DNA of 38,678 nucleotides from the NCBI GenBank assembly GCA_024637145.1, contig JAGXFQ010000026.1, positions 1-38,678 on the forward strand. The letters are read 5' to 3'. Numbering within the stretch: the stretch's first letter is position 1; each line of letters opens with the position of its first letter. Made by a program: the position numbers and the translations under genes. Below are positions 26,717 to 33,857 of the stretch, piece after piece. The notes beneath the pieces were generated by a model. That model did no database searches. It saw nothing but the letters and a program-made list of their open reading frames with translations, and was not told the DNA's origin. This DNA is from Desulfobulbaceae bacterium (GTDB lineage Bacteria > Desulfobacterota > Desulfobulbia > Desulfobulbales > SURF-16).

Positions 26717-27358
26717 ATGGAAACAGGAAATGTCAGCGAGTACCTCAAGTTCTTTGTCGCCATGCTGGCCATTATCAACCCGGTGGGGGCCATCCCCATC
26801 TTCATCAATCTCACCGTGGATCAGGAGGAAGAGGTCCGCCACAAAAACGGCCTTATGGCCGCCATCTCCATGGGCCTGATCCTGACGGTGGTCCTCTTCA
26901 GCGGCGAGGCCATCTTGCGCTTCTTCGGCATCTCCGTGGGCTCCTTCCGGGTGGGGGGCGGTATTCTTATTCTGCTCATGGCCATCTCCATGCTGCACGC
27001 CAGAATGAGCTCGGTCAGACAGTCAAAAGAGGAGGCGCTGGACTCGGCTGCGCGCGACAGCGTGGCCGTGGTGCCGCTGGGGACGCCGCTTCTGGCCGGG
27101 CCCGGGGCCATCAGCACCGTGATCCTCTACGCCCAGCGCTATGACACGGTGTCCCACTATCTCTCCCTGCTGGCGGTGATCGTGGCTCTGGCCCTGCTCA
27201 CCGCCCTGGCCTTCCACCTGGCCCCCACCATTGCCCGGCTGCTCGGCAAAACCGGCATCAACGTGGTCACCCGCCTCATGGGACTGATCATGGCCGCCGT
27301 GGGCGTCGAGTTCATCGCCAACGGCCTCAAACAGCTCTTCCCGCTCCTGGCCGGCTGA
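26717..27358 (+). CDS. marC: MarC/YhcE-family integral membrane protein
   Basis: This 213-aa protein has six predicted membrane helices and the MarC family pattern: 'MLAIINPVGAIPIFINLT' at the start, 'VVPLGTPLLAGPGAISTVI' centrally and 'VTRLMGLIMAAVGVEFIANGL' at the end. MarC was once thought to contribute to multiple antibiotic resistance, but that role was not upheld, so the function is unknown. The ATG at 26717 has a purine-rich GGGGG sequence at about 10 nt. It is the last gene of the GC-rich core before the AT-rich island. Confidence 0.9.
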   Translation: METGNVSEYLKFFVAMLAIINPVGAIPIFINLTVDQEEEVRHKNGLMAAISMGLILTVVLFSGEAILRFFGISVGSFRVGGGILILLMAISMLHARMSSVRQSKEEALDSAARDSVAVVPLGTPLLAGPGAISTVILYAQRYDTVSHYLSLLAVIVALALLTALAFHLAPTIARLLGKTGINVVTRLMGLIMAAVGVEFIANGLKQLFPLLAG

Positions 27359-27583
27359 TCCTCCCCCTGCCAATAATTCCTGAAAAATCGTTGACATAAG
27401 AACGCTTCTGGGTCATCCTGCCTAACCAAATAAAATATCTGCTGATAGTTGGGAAAGGTGTCGTGTTCAAGGTATCCTCTCACCTATAGGGGTGATGTGA
27501 CGGATTAGATTCCACTTATTACACTGTTCGGTTGCGTAAATATATTTATCACCATCAAACTCAATCTATTTAAAGGTGTTAAA
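27359..27583. other. island junction upstream of the ABC-3C genes
   Basis: Composition changes within this gap from GC-rich to strongly AT-rich, at about 27,480. A small hairpin TCACC-TATAGG-GGTGA (27479-27494) sits at the change. A TTGACA at 27391 has no -10 at suitable distance. A weak alternative, GTGACG-17 nt-TACACT, lies just after the hairpin. There is no tRNA gene or clear attachment-site repeat. Confidence 0.35.
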
Positions 27584-27760
27584 ATGACATTAGAAACTAT
27601 TACAAAATTCTTTATAGATCACTTTACAATGCTTTTTTCTGGGCTAGGTGTCGCAGTAATCGGCTGGATATTTTTTAATAAATACTCATCTATTAACAAA
27701 GTTATCCAAAAAAACATTTCATCAAATGGTGATGTCATAGGTCGTGATAAGCGAGGATGA
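27584..27760 (+). CDS. 58-aa single-span membrane protein, putative effector of the ABC-3C system
   Basis: This small ORF begins MTLETITKFF and has one strongly hydrophobic span (about residues 14-32, 'TMLFSGLGVAVIGWIFF'). A polar tail ends SSNGDVIGRDKRG. A GGTG-containing purine stretch lies 7-10 nt upstream of the ATG. Its TGA (27758-27760) overlaps the ATG at 27757 of the next frame and sits just before the preferred start at 27763, so the genes are coupled. The tail motif SxGxVxGRD recurs at the N-terminus of the next protein. By analogy with ABC-3C and Lamassu systems, which vary mainly in the effector, this may be the membrane-acting toxic component. The ORF and coupling are seen directly; the role is inferred. 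No named family is recognised. Confidence 0.65.
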   Translation: MTLETITKFFIDHFTMLFSGLGVAVIGWIFFNKYSSINKVIQKNISSNGDVIGRDKRG

Positions 27761-27762
27761 AA

Positions 27763-28347
27763 ATGTCTATTTTTGATCCAAATAAAGTTGAACAACATGG
27801 CATAATTTCTGCTGGCGGTGTTGCTGGTCGAGACATTGTGAACCATTACCACAATTATCCTGTTATTTACAAAGAAGACCTTATTCTCAAAAAACTTCTA
27901 GAAGAACATGAGGCAGAGAAAGAAATTGACTGTGACTACAGAAAATTTTCAGATGAACTTAATAAATTATTTGCAAAAAAAATAAGTGGCAAACTTAGAA
28001 ATTTAGAAGAAAAATTAATAGCTGGTGATAGATCTCACTTAATAGAAACAGCTATTGAATCAAAGGAATTAGTTCAAAAAAAAATTCAACGGTTTTCACA
28101 TTATAAATCAGCCCAAGATATTTACACATACCTACTGACTAATATTAAAATAGCATTTAAACATCAAATTGAATCTAAAATTAAATCTAACAAATTTGAA
28201 TTACACGAAATAGACCAAATTGTTGAAGAAAAAATAATTGAACCATTTTTTCAAAATATACAAGGTTCAAGTTTGCTTATTGATAAAGTGCAAATATACG
28301 GTTTACTTTATTTGTTAACTGGCAATTGCCATATACAGTGGGATTGA
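27763..28347 (+). CDS. ABC-three-component system protein with ABC-3C C-terminal domain
   Basis: The 194-aa product starts MSIFDPNKVEQHG and then carries the glycine-rich motif ISAGGVAGRDIVNHY (about residues 14-28). A long helical region follows. The C-terminus is 'YGLLYLLTGNCHIQWD', which I recognise as the ending of ABC-3C CTD proteins ('LTGNCHxxW'). In these systems the CTD couples a variable N-terminal effector to the ATPase/middle-component complex; here the N-terminal effector is missing and appears to be supplied by the separate 58-aa membrane protein. The start at 27763 is chosen because GAGG lies 6 nt upstream; an ATG at 27757 has no room for one. The middle component starts 1 nt after the stop. 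Confidence 0.75.
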   Translation: MSIFDPNKVEQHGIISAGGVAGRDIVNHYHNYPVIYKEDLILKKLLEEHEAEKEIDCDYRKFSDELNKLFAKKISGKLRNLEEKLIAGDRSHLIETAIESKELVQKKIQRFSHYKSAQDIYTYLLTNIKIAFKHQIESKIKSNKFELHEIDQIVEEKIIEPFFQNIQGSSLLIDKVQIYGLLYLLTGNCHIQWD

Positions 28348-28348
28348 A

Positions 28349-28855
28349 ATGCTAATATATCACCCAAGAAATGACACCTATAACTGTTGTTTTAGAATTA
28401 TCTCATTATTATATATAATTAATAAACAAAATATTGAGTTTGAAAGACTTCGTATTCTAGATTTTTATATTTTATTCCCTCATTTAGCTGGTGATATTAA
28501 ATATCCAAGAATAGAAGGCGCAATAAAATTAAAAAATACTGCGAAAAAATTACCTCACCCATATGAAAAATTGCCAAATTCAAAAATGTTATTTTCAGAA
28601 CTTGGCGATTACCAATCACAATCTGCAAATATATTGAAATCTTTGGATATAATTTCTGAAAATAAAGACGGAAATATTGTAAAATCAAAAGGTTTTGAGT
28701 GCGCAGCTGTCACAGAATTATTGACAAATAACAAAATTATATCAAACCAATTCATTAACGACATTGTTGAAATATTGATAAATATTGATATGTTTGGTCC
28801 TGGTGGCTTAAAATTTAGAACTGGATTAATGGAATATAGATATGATGCAATTTAA
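28349..28855 (+). CDS. ABC-three-component system middle component
   Basis: The 168-aa protein begins MLIYHPRNDTYNCCFRIISL, the characteristic opening of an ABC-3C middle component; I think of the MC5 type but cannot confirm the subtype. The rest is helical, with a winged-helix-like C-terminal half ('YIKSK..FECAAVTELLTNNKI' region and 'VEILINIDMFGPGGLKFRTGLMEY'). By analogy it acts like a kleisin/KITE bridge (LmuC in Lamassu) between the ATPase and the effector-CTD protein. It starts one base after the CTD gene and its end overlaps the ATPase start by 14 nt. Confidence 0.75.
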   Translation: MLIYHPRNDTYNCCFRIISLLYIINKQNIEFERLRILDFYILFPHLAGDIKYPRIEGAIKLKNTAKKLPHPYEKLPNSKMLFSELGDYQSQSANILKSLDIISENKDGNIVKSKGFECAAVTELLTNNKIISNQFINDIVEILINIDMFGPGGLKFRTGLMEYRYDAI

Positions 28856-30719
28856 ACCGTATTTAATTATTAAAAGACTAATTGTTTTATGTAAAGCAAA
28901 GATTGTATATGATGAAAAATTCCACACCGGAGTTAATATAATTTGTGGAGATAACAGTACTGGCAAATCAACAATAGCAGATTTTATATTTTATTCACTT
29001 GGCGGTGAACTTAGCAAATGGAAAAAAGAAGCTAAAGAATGTGATTTAACTTTAGTAGAAGTTGAATTAAACGGAAAACCGTTTTCCCTTAAACGTGAGG
29101 TTAGTATCCATGGAAAAAGAGGAATGGATATATTTCCTGGAAATATCGGTCAGTCAAACAAGGCTGATATCACAGATTGGCTAAGATACCCTTATTCTGC
29201 AACAGTAAATAAAGAGAGTTTTTATCAAACTATTTTCAAAGAACTTGAAATACCATATTCAAAATCTGATGATAAAAATAGTATTACGTTACATCAGTTA
29301 TTGAGATTAATGTATGTAGATCAAATGACTTCTATCGATCGTTTATTCAAGTTTGACAGATTTGACTCTCCAAACAGAAGAAAAGCTATTGGAGAGTTAT
29401 TATTAGGAATATCAGATTTTGATTTATATCATTACAGAGTAAAGAAGCAAAAGTTAGAATCTAAACTTGACAACATGATAAAAGAGATAAAAACGATTCA
29501 TCGTTTTTTTGGTGAAGAAGTAAAAACTATAGATCAAATTGAAGGTGAAATAAATCATATTTTAAACACCATCAAAAAACTAGAAAATAAATTATCTTAT
29601 AATGATCCACTTGATGACAAACATAATAATGAATTGAATAAACTAAGAAATAAACATGAATATTTAAGAAAAATAAAAGATGAACTAACTGAAGATAGAA
29701 TTTCTACATCATTTGAGCTTGAAGATTCTAGGCGTTTTGTTGATTCACTAAATATACGAATTGATTCTCTATCTGAATCTACTAGAATGATGGGAGCTTT
29801 ATCAAACATTGGGTTCCATTATTGCCCATCATGTTTTGAAGTATTAGATCAAAAATTATCTAGCAAATGTAACCTTTGTGGATCTCAAAAAAAACATAAT
29901 GTCGAAGAATATGACCCAACATTTAAGATTAGAAAAGAGATAGAATTTCAAATATCAGAGTCATTGTTCCTGATACAGAGTCGCCAAGACAAATTGATAA
30001 ATATTGAAACAGAATTGACGAAGATTGATATAGATATTAAGAATTTAGAGTCAAAAATTTCTGTATTAGAAAAGCCTCTGAATGAGCAGAATAGCAATAC
30101 AAGGAATATATATTTAAAGATTGGATCATTGAGTCAGCAGATTGACATCTTAAACTTATCTCAAAAACGATTTTCAAAGTTATATGGCCTATATAGCGAA
30201 AGAGATGCCTTGCAAACTGAACTAAACACAACACTAGACGAGATAGAAAAAAGAGAATCAAAGATTGAAAAAGAATTAAAATCCAAAAGAAAGATACTTT
30301 CATCATATACCAAAGAAATAATCTTAGCTGATTCAGCCCACGAGGAAGCATTCAAAGAAGCAAAAAATATCCAATTTGACTTTGGAGAAGATAGGGTAAC
30401 TGTTGACGATAGAGCCTTATTCTCAGCAAGCTCAATGGTATATCTAAAAAATGCTTTCAGATTAGCTTTGCTAAAAGCATCCTGCTTAGACAGGACATAT
30501 TTATATCCTAGATTTTTATTAATGGATAATGTTGAGGATAAAGGTATGCAACCGTCCAGAAGCCATCTTTTCCAAAGTGAAATAGTAACAGTTTCTTCTA
30601 AAATAAAAGTCCCTCACCAAATAATTTTTTCTACTTCAATGATAACGGATGAACTAAAAAAATCTAACCTTTGTGTCGGGCGATATTACACCAAAGACAA
30701 AAAATCTCTGGACATATAA
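28842..30719 (+). CDS. SMC/Rad50-like ABC-3C ATPase with CxxC-CxxC coiled-coil motif
   Basis: This 625-aa ABC-type ATPase has its head halves at both ends. Walker A GDNSTGKST is at residues 36-44. The C-terminal head has a signature-like FSASSM (527-532) and Walker B with 'FLLMDN' (Asp562), followed by 'VEDKGM'. The middle is coiled coil (about 190-320 and 350-490), interrupted at the tip by two cysteine pairs, C328-C331 and C343-C346. Their spacing suggests a zinc-ribbon or zinc-hook that may dimerise like Rad50. The protein corresponds to the LmuB/ABC-3C ATPase, thought to sense aberrant DNA ends and license the effector. The start ATG at 28842 (or 28845) overlaps the middle-component gene. 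Confidence 0.85.
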   Translation: MMQFKPYLIIKRLIVLCKAKIVYDEKFHTGVNIICGDNSTGKSTIADFIFYSLGGELSKWKKEAKECDLTLVEVELNGKPFSLKREVSIHGKRGMDIFPGNIGQSNKADITDWLRYPYSATVNKESFYQTIFKELEIPYSKSDDKNSITLHQLLRLMYVDQMTSIDRLFKFDRFDSPNRRKAIGELLLGISDFDLYHYRVKKQKLESKLDNMIKEIKTIHRFFGEEVKTIDQIEGEINHILNTIKKLENKLSYNDPLDDKHNNELNKLRNKHEYLRKIKDELTEDRISTSFELEDSRRFVDSLNIRIDSLSESTRMMGALSNIGFHYCPSCFEVLDQKLSSKCNLCGSQKKHNVEEYDPTFKIRKEIEFQISESLFLIQSRQDKLINIETELTKIDIDIKNLESKISVLEKPLNEQNSNTRNIYLKIGSLSQQIDILNLSQKRFSKLYGLYSERDALQTELNTTLDEIEKRESKIEKELKSKRKILSSYTKEIILADSAHEEAFKEAKNIQFDFGEDRVTVDDRALFSASSMVYLKNAFRLALLKASCLDRTYLYPRFLLMDNVEDKGMQPSRSHLFQSEIVTVSSKIKVPHQIIFSTSMITDELKKSNLCVGRYYTKDKKSLDI

Positions 30720-30764
30720 AGCTATTTTCATTCCAAGGACAGAAGCTTGTTTGTGTATTAATCC

Positions 30765-30820
30765 GGGGACATAATACCAATTAATATTAATACTGTATTT
30801 ATTAATACGGGGACATAATA
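30765..30820 (+). repeat. tandem pair of REP-like GGGGACATAATA units
   Basis: GGGGACATAATA occurs at 30765-30776 and again at 30809-30820 in a similar AT-rich context (ATTAATNC before it, TTAAT after it). It lies just past the ATPase gene. The same core appears at 37911, and a longer relative at 31224, 34352 and 36290. Confidence 0.55.
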
Positions 30821-30844
30821 TTAATTAATGGTGGGTGGTTAGAG

Positions 30845-31085
30845 TGGGGTCGGGCCACGCTAATTTCCTGAAATAAATAATAATATTATCGAAAAAATGG
30901 TCATTTTAACGTCTATATCGCTCATTTTGAGCACGAAAACGTCAATATAGGAAATAACCATGCCAAAGCCAGCGAATTCCTATATTCACCATTTGGGAGC
31001 CGAAAAGGACGATATAGGGCCTGAAAATGACTGCTACTGGAACATTAATATTTGAAAATCAATGACATAGCGTGGCCCGACCCCA
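30845..31085. mobile_element. 241-bp nested inverted-repeat element (MITE-like)
   Basis: Perfect 18-bp terminal inverted repeats are present: 30845-30862 (TGGGGTCGGGCCACGCTA) and 31068-31085. Inside are two further nested inverted pairs: GTCATTTT..CTATATCG (30900-30920) with CGATATAG..AAAATGAC (31010-31031), and AATATAGGAA (30944-30953) with TTCCTATATT (30977-30986). The whole element can fold as one long interrupted hairpin. There is no ORF. No target-site duplication is evident. It abuts the transposase remnant at 31086. Confidence 0.6.
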
Positions 31086-31220
31086 TGGCCAGGCCCAATT
31101 AGTGATTGGCAGGACTTTTTGACAACAGATTCGGATTTAGTACCAGAGATACAACAAAAGAGTCGGACAGGGCGGCCCTTCGGCTCAGAAGCTTTCTATG
31201 ACACCGTGTCAAAACTTACT
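31086..31220 (+). pseudogene. C-terminal remnant of a REP-associated tyrosine transposase (RAYT)
   Basis: An open stretch reads DWQDFLTTDSDLVPEIQQKS and then RTGRPFGSEAFYDTVSKL. The sequence 'RTGRPxGSExF' is the conserved end of Y1/RAYT transposases that mobilise REP repeats. The catalytic HUH domain is absent. The remnant directly abuts the 241-bp element upstream and a REP-like repeat downstream, which is the usual order of a RAYT and its cognate repeat. Confidence 0.6.
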
Positions 31221-31223
31221 TGT

Positions 31224-31267
31224 GAGTTCCGGGGACACCATCCTCGATTATTGACACCAACTGATTG
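31224..31267 (+). repeat. REP-like repeat copy 1 (GAGTTCCGGGGACACC type)
   Basis: A unit of about 44 bp starts GAGTTCCGGGGACACCAT and runs on as CGATTATTGAC and CTGATTG. Near-identical copies are at 34352-34394 and, shorter, at 36290-36323. All are in the same orientation. It immediately follows the RAYT remnant. Confidence 0.65.
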
Positions 31268-31341
31268 GCAAAGTAATTTTCAGCTATGGCACGCATAGCA
31301 AGAGTGGTTGTTCCCAATATCCCCCACCATATAACCCAGCG

Positions 31342-31500
31342 CGGAAATCGGCGCATGGATACCTTGGCAGCGCCCAGGCCCATATTCAAAGTGAAGACGA
31401 CATATTGGTAAAGGTTGAGCCGCTGCTTTCGATCAGCCCTGATTGGCGGGAACTGCTGGCCAGCGATTTGTCTGAAGAGGAATATGAAACCCTGCGCAAA
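31342..31500 (+). pseudogene. second RAYT remnant
   Basis: In one frame the sequence reads YLGSAQAHIQSEDDILVKVE and then PLLSISPDWRELLASDLSEE before 'EYETLRK'. This matches the segment of RAYT proteins that follows the catalytic domain ('WSSAxAHL..DDxLVxVxPLL...DWRxFL'). It stops before the 'RTGRP' tail, so it is a different, overlapping piece of the protein from the remnant at 31086. It abuts the antiporter gene. Confidence 0.5.
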
Positions 31501-31522
31501 CGCAACCGTCTTACCATAAAAC

Positions 31523-32761
31523 ATGCATATATTTCAAATAACCGCAATACTGATGGTTTTGACGGCGCTATTCAGCTACGTCAATTACCGTTTCCTGCAC
31601 ATGCCGACGACTATTGGCGTGATGTTCGTTTCGCTGGTGCTGTCGCTCTGTTTTGTGACGTTGAACTGGCTGGGTCTGAATTTCGGCCAGGAGCAGATTG
31701 GCGAAATCCTGCACTCCATCGATTTCAATGAAACATTACTGCATGGCATGTTGGCGTTTTTGCTTTTCGCCGGTGCGATGCACATCAAACTCGAAGATTT
31801 GATCAATCAAAAATGGGCCATCGCCGTTCTGGCCACAGTCGGCGTCGTTGTCTCCACCTTCATCGTCGGGACTTTTTCCTGGATCGTCCTGCAATGGTTT
31901 GGCGTACCGGTTTCCTTCCTCTATTGTCTTCTTTTTGGCGCACTGATTTCTCCCACCGATCCAGTGGCCGTCCTGGGAATTCTGAAAACAACCGGTGTGC
32001 CGAAAAGTCTGGAAACCAAAATCGCCGGAGAGTCGCTGTTTAATGACGGGATCGCGGTGGTGGTTTTCCTCATTATCCTTGAACTGGCTCGAGGTGGCGG
32101 CCAGGTTTCAGCAAGCGGAGTATTGCAGCTTTTCCTCAAAGAAGCCGGTGGCGGTGTCGTCCTTGGGCTGGTAATTGGCTTTGTCGCTTACCGGATGCTT
32201 AAACGGGTCGACAATTATCAAGTGGAAGCGCTCATCACCCTGGCTCTGGTCATGGGCGGCTACGCTCTGGCCGACAGTCTGCACATATCCGGTCCAATTG
32301 TCATGGTTGTGGCCGGCCTGTTGATTGGCAACCATGGCCGTGCATTTGCCATGTCGAACCATACCCGCGAACGTCTTGACGATTTCTGGGAACTCATTGA
32401 TGAGATTCTCAATGCTCTGCTGTTCATGATGATCGGTTTGGAAGTACTGGTGATTCCTTTCACGCCGGAACTCCTTATTGTCGGTATGATTTCAATAAGT
32501 ACCACCCTATTAGCCCGCTGGATCTGTGTAGCCGGTGCGGTGCATTCCATGCGCATGTTCAGATCATTCAGCCCGGGGGTAATCTCGATTATGACCTGGG
32601 GAGGATTACGCGGCGGGATCTCTGTGGCTCTGGCACTTTCAATACCAAACGTGCCTGAACGGGCGACGATTATCTCAATAACCTATATTATCGTGATTTT
32701 TTCCATCGCCATCCAGGGAATGACTCTCGGCAAACTGGCTAAAAGACATTTCCAAAGGTAA
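31523..32761 (+). CDS. Na+/H+ antiporter, CPA1/NhaP type
   Basis: This 412-aa inner-membrane protein has about 12 spans and exchanges Na+ (or K+) for H+. The family core is present: 'LLFGALISPTDPVAVLGIL' (the TD...D region of CPA1 helix 5), 'IAGESLFNDGIAVVVF' (the ND motif of helix 6) and 'TWGGLRGGISVALALS' (the conserved arginine helix). No ribosome binding site is visible before the ATG (TACCATAAAAC-ATG), and transposase debris reaches to within about 25 nt. The native promoter may therefore have been displaced. The gene itself looks intact. Confidence 0.9.
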   Translation: MHIFQITAILMVLTALFSYVNYRFLHMPTTIGVMFVSLVLSLCFVTLNWLGLNFGQEQIGEILHSIDFNETLLHGMLAFLLFAGAMHIKLEDLINQKWAIAVLATVGVVVSTFIVGTFSWIVLQWFGVPVSFLYCLLFGALISPTDPVAVLGILKTTGVPKSLETKIAGESLFNDGIAVVVFLIILELARGGGQVSASGVLQLFLKEAGGGVVLGLVIGFVAYRMLKRVDNYQVEALITLALVMGGYALADSLHISGPIVMVVAGLLIGNHGRAFAMSNHTRERLDDFWELIDEILNALLFMMIGLEVLVIPFTPELLIVGMISISTTLLARWICVAGAVHSMRMFRSFSPGVISIMTWGGLRGGISVALALSIPNVPERATIISITYIIVIFSIAIQGMTLGKLAKRHFQR

Positions 32762-32892
32762 GGGTGGGTTACGACTTCGTTGGCTGGAGTATGGTGTTAC
32801 CGGAACTCGGAATTAAGCCTTGAAAATATAGACAGAATAAACGGCGGCAATTTTCAAGTTGATCCGAACCTCTCGAAGACATCATAATGAAA

Positions 32893-32898
32893 TATAAT
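32893..32898 (+). promoter_or_regulatory. consensus -10 box upstream of the lipid kinase gene
   Basis: A perfect TATAAT lies 41 nt before the start codon at 32940. No recognisable -35 is found at 16-18 nt, so this is weak support for a promoter between the antiporter and the kinase. Confidence 0.3.
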
Positions 32899-32939
32899 AG
32901 AGAGCTGTTCGCGATTCTTCAGAGACACGACAGGTAAAA

Positions 32940-33854
32940 ATGACTCGACTTGGAAAAGCGCTGTTGCTGATAAATAGGAAAAGCCGCTCCGGCGCCGGTG
33001 CCGATCTGAGGGCAGGCCTGGATGTCATCCGTCGAAACGGGGTCGAGATCGACGAGATATCAATCGGGGATGGCGCGAACCAGGAGGTAATCAATTCTTC
33101 ATTATCCAGAAAATATGACTTTGTGATTGTCGGGGGAGGCGACGGCACCCTGAACCGCATGGCGGAATGGCTGGTCGCCGCCGGCAGGCCGGTGGGGATT
33201 ATCCCCCTGGGTACCGGTAACGATCTTGCCCGTACCCTCAATATTCCCTTCCAGATCGAAGAGGCCTGCAGGGTCATCGCCGCCGGCAATCGCCGGAAGA
33301 TAAGCCTGGGCAAGGTCAATGACAAATATTTTTTCAACGCGGCGAGTATCGGGGTAAGCAGCAAAGTGGTTAGAAACCTCGCTCCCGAGAACAAAAAAAG
33401 ATGGGGAGCGCTGGCCTACAGTTGGGTCTTGCTCAAAGAAATTTATGGCCGGCGAGTTTTTCGGGCGGAAATTACGAGCGGTGATGATGGCGAACCCCTT
33501 CGGTTGCGGACCATTCAGATCACGGTGGGGAACGGCAGATATTACGGCGGCGGTCTGGTCTTTTCCAAAGAAGCGAGCATCTATAAGCCCGAACTGGGGT
33601 TGTTCGCGATAGTCCCCCAGGATTTCCTGAAGCTTATGAAAATGGCGCCTTTATTTATGCTGGGCAGGCATACGGAACTCGAACAGGTTGTTTTCTTACA
33701 GGGGAAAAAATTCGTCATCCACACCCATCGCCCAAAGGAGATCGATGTCGACGGTGAATTGCTCGGAAAGACCCCGGCCTTTTTCGATCTCGATCCGGAT
33801 GCCTTGGAATTTTTCGTTCCGGCCCCGCAAAATCAGACAAACCCGGGAGAGTAG
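32940..33854 (+). CDS. diacylglycerol-kinase-family lipid kinase (YegS/DgkB-like)
   Basis: This 304-aa cytosolic or membrane-associated kinase phosphorylates a lipid such as diacylglycerol or phosphatidylglycerol. The N-terminal catalytic domain has the nucleotide motif GGGDGT (residues 65-70) and 'GIIPLGTGNDLARTL'. The C-terminal beta-sandwich has 'VGNGRYYGGGLVFSKEAS' and ends with the 'IDVDGEL' strand typical of the family. Its stop is 3 nt before the next gene, so the two form a small operon. The exact lipid substrate is not predictable from sequence. Confidence 0.9.
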   Translation: MTRLGKALLLINRKSRSGAGADLRAGLDVIRRNGVEIDEISIGDGANQEVINSSLSRKYDFVIVGGGDGTLNRMAEWLVAAGRPVGIIPLGTGNDLARTLNIPFQIEEACRVIAAGNRRKISLGKVNDKYFFNAASIGVSSKVVRNLAPENKKRWGALAYSWVLLKEIYGRRVFRAEITSGDDGEPLRLRTIQITVGNGRYYGGGLVFSKEASIYKPELGLFAIVPQDFLKLMKMAPLFMLGRHTELEQVVFLQGKKFVIHTHRPKEIDVDGELLGKTPAFFDLDPDALEFFVPAPQNQTNPGE

Positions 33855-33857
33855 AAG

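Noticed and set aside
25907..26998. 363-codon minus-strand frame across DUF502 and marC
   Set aside because: It spans two well-supported plus-strand genes and their spacer; the protein is H/G/D-rich, as expected of an antisense frame.
27391..27420. TTGACA as a promoter for the defence cassette
   Set aside because: No acceptable -10 at 16-18 nt, and it lies nearly 200 nt before the first gene in GC-rich flank DNA.
31216..31524. 102-codon minus-strand frame with a hydrophobic C-terminal half
   Set aside because: The plus strand of the same stretch reads as a RAYT remnant plus a REP-like repeat, and the minus frame ends inside the repeat.
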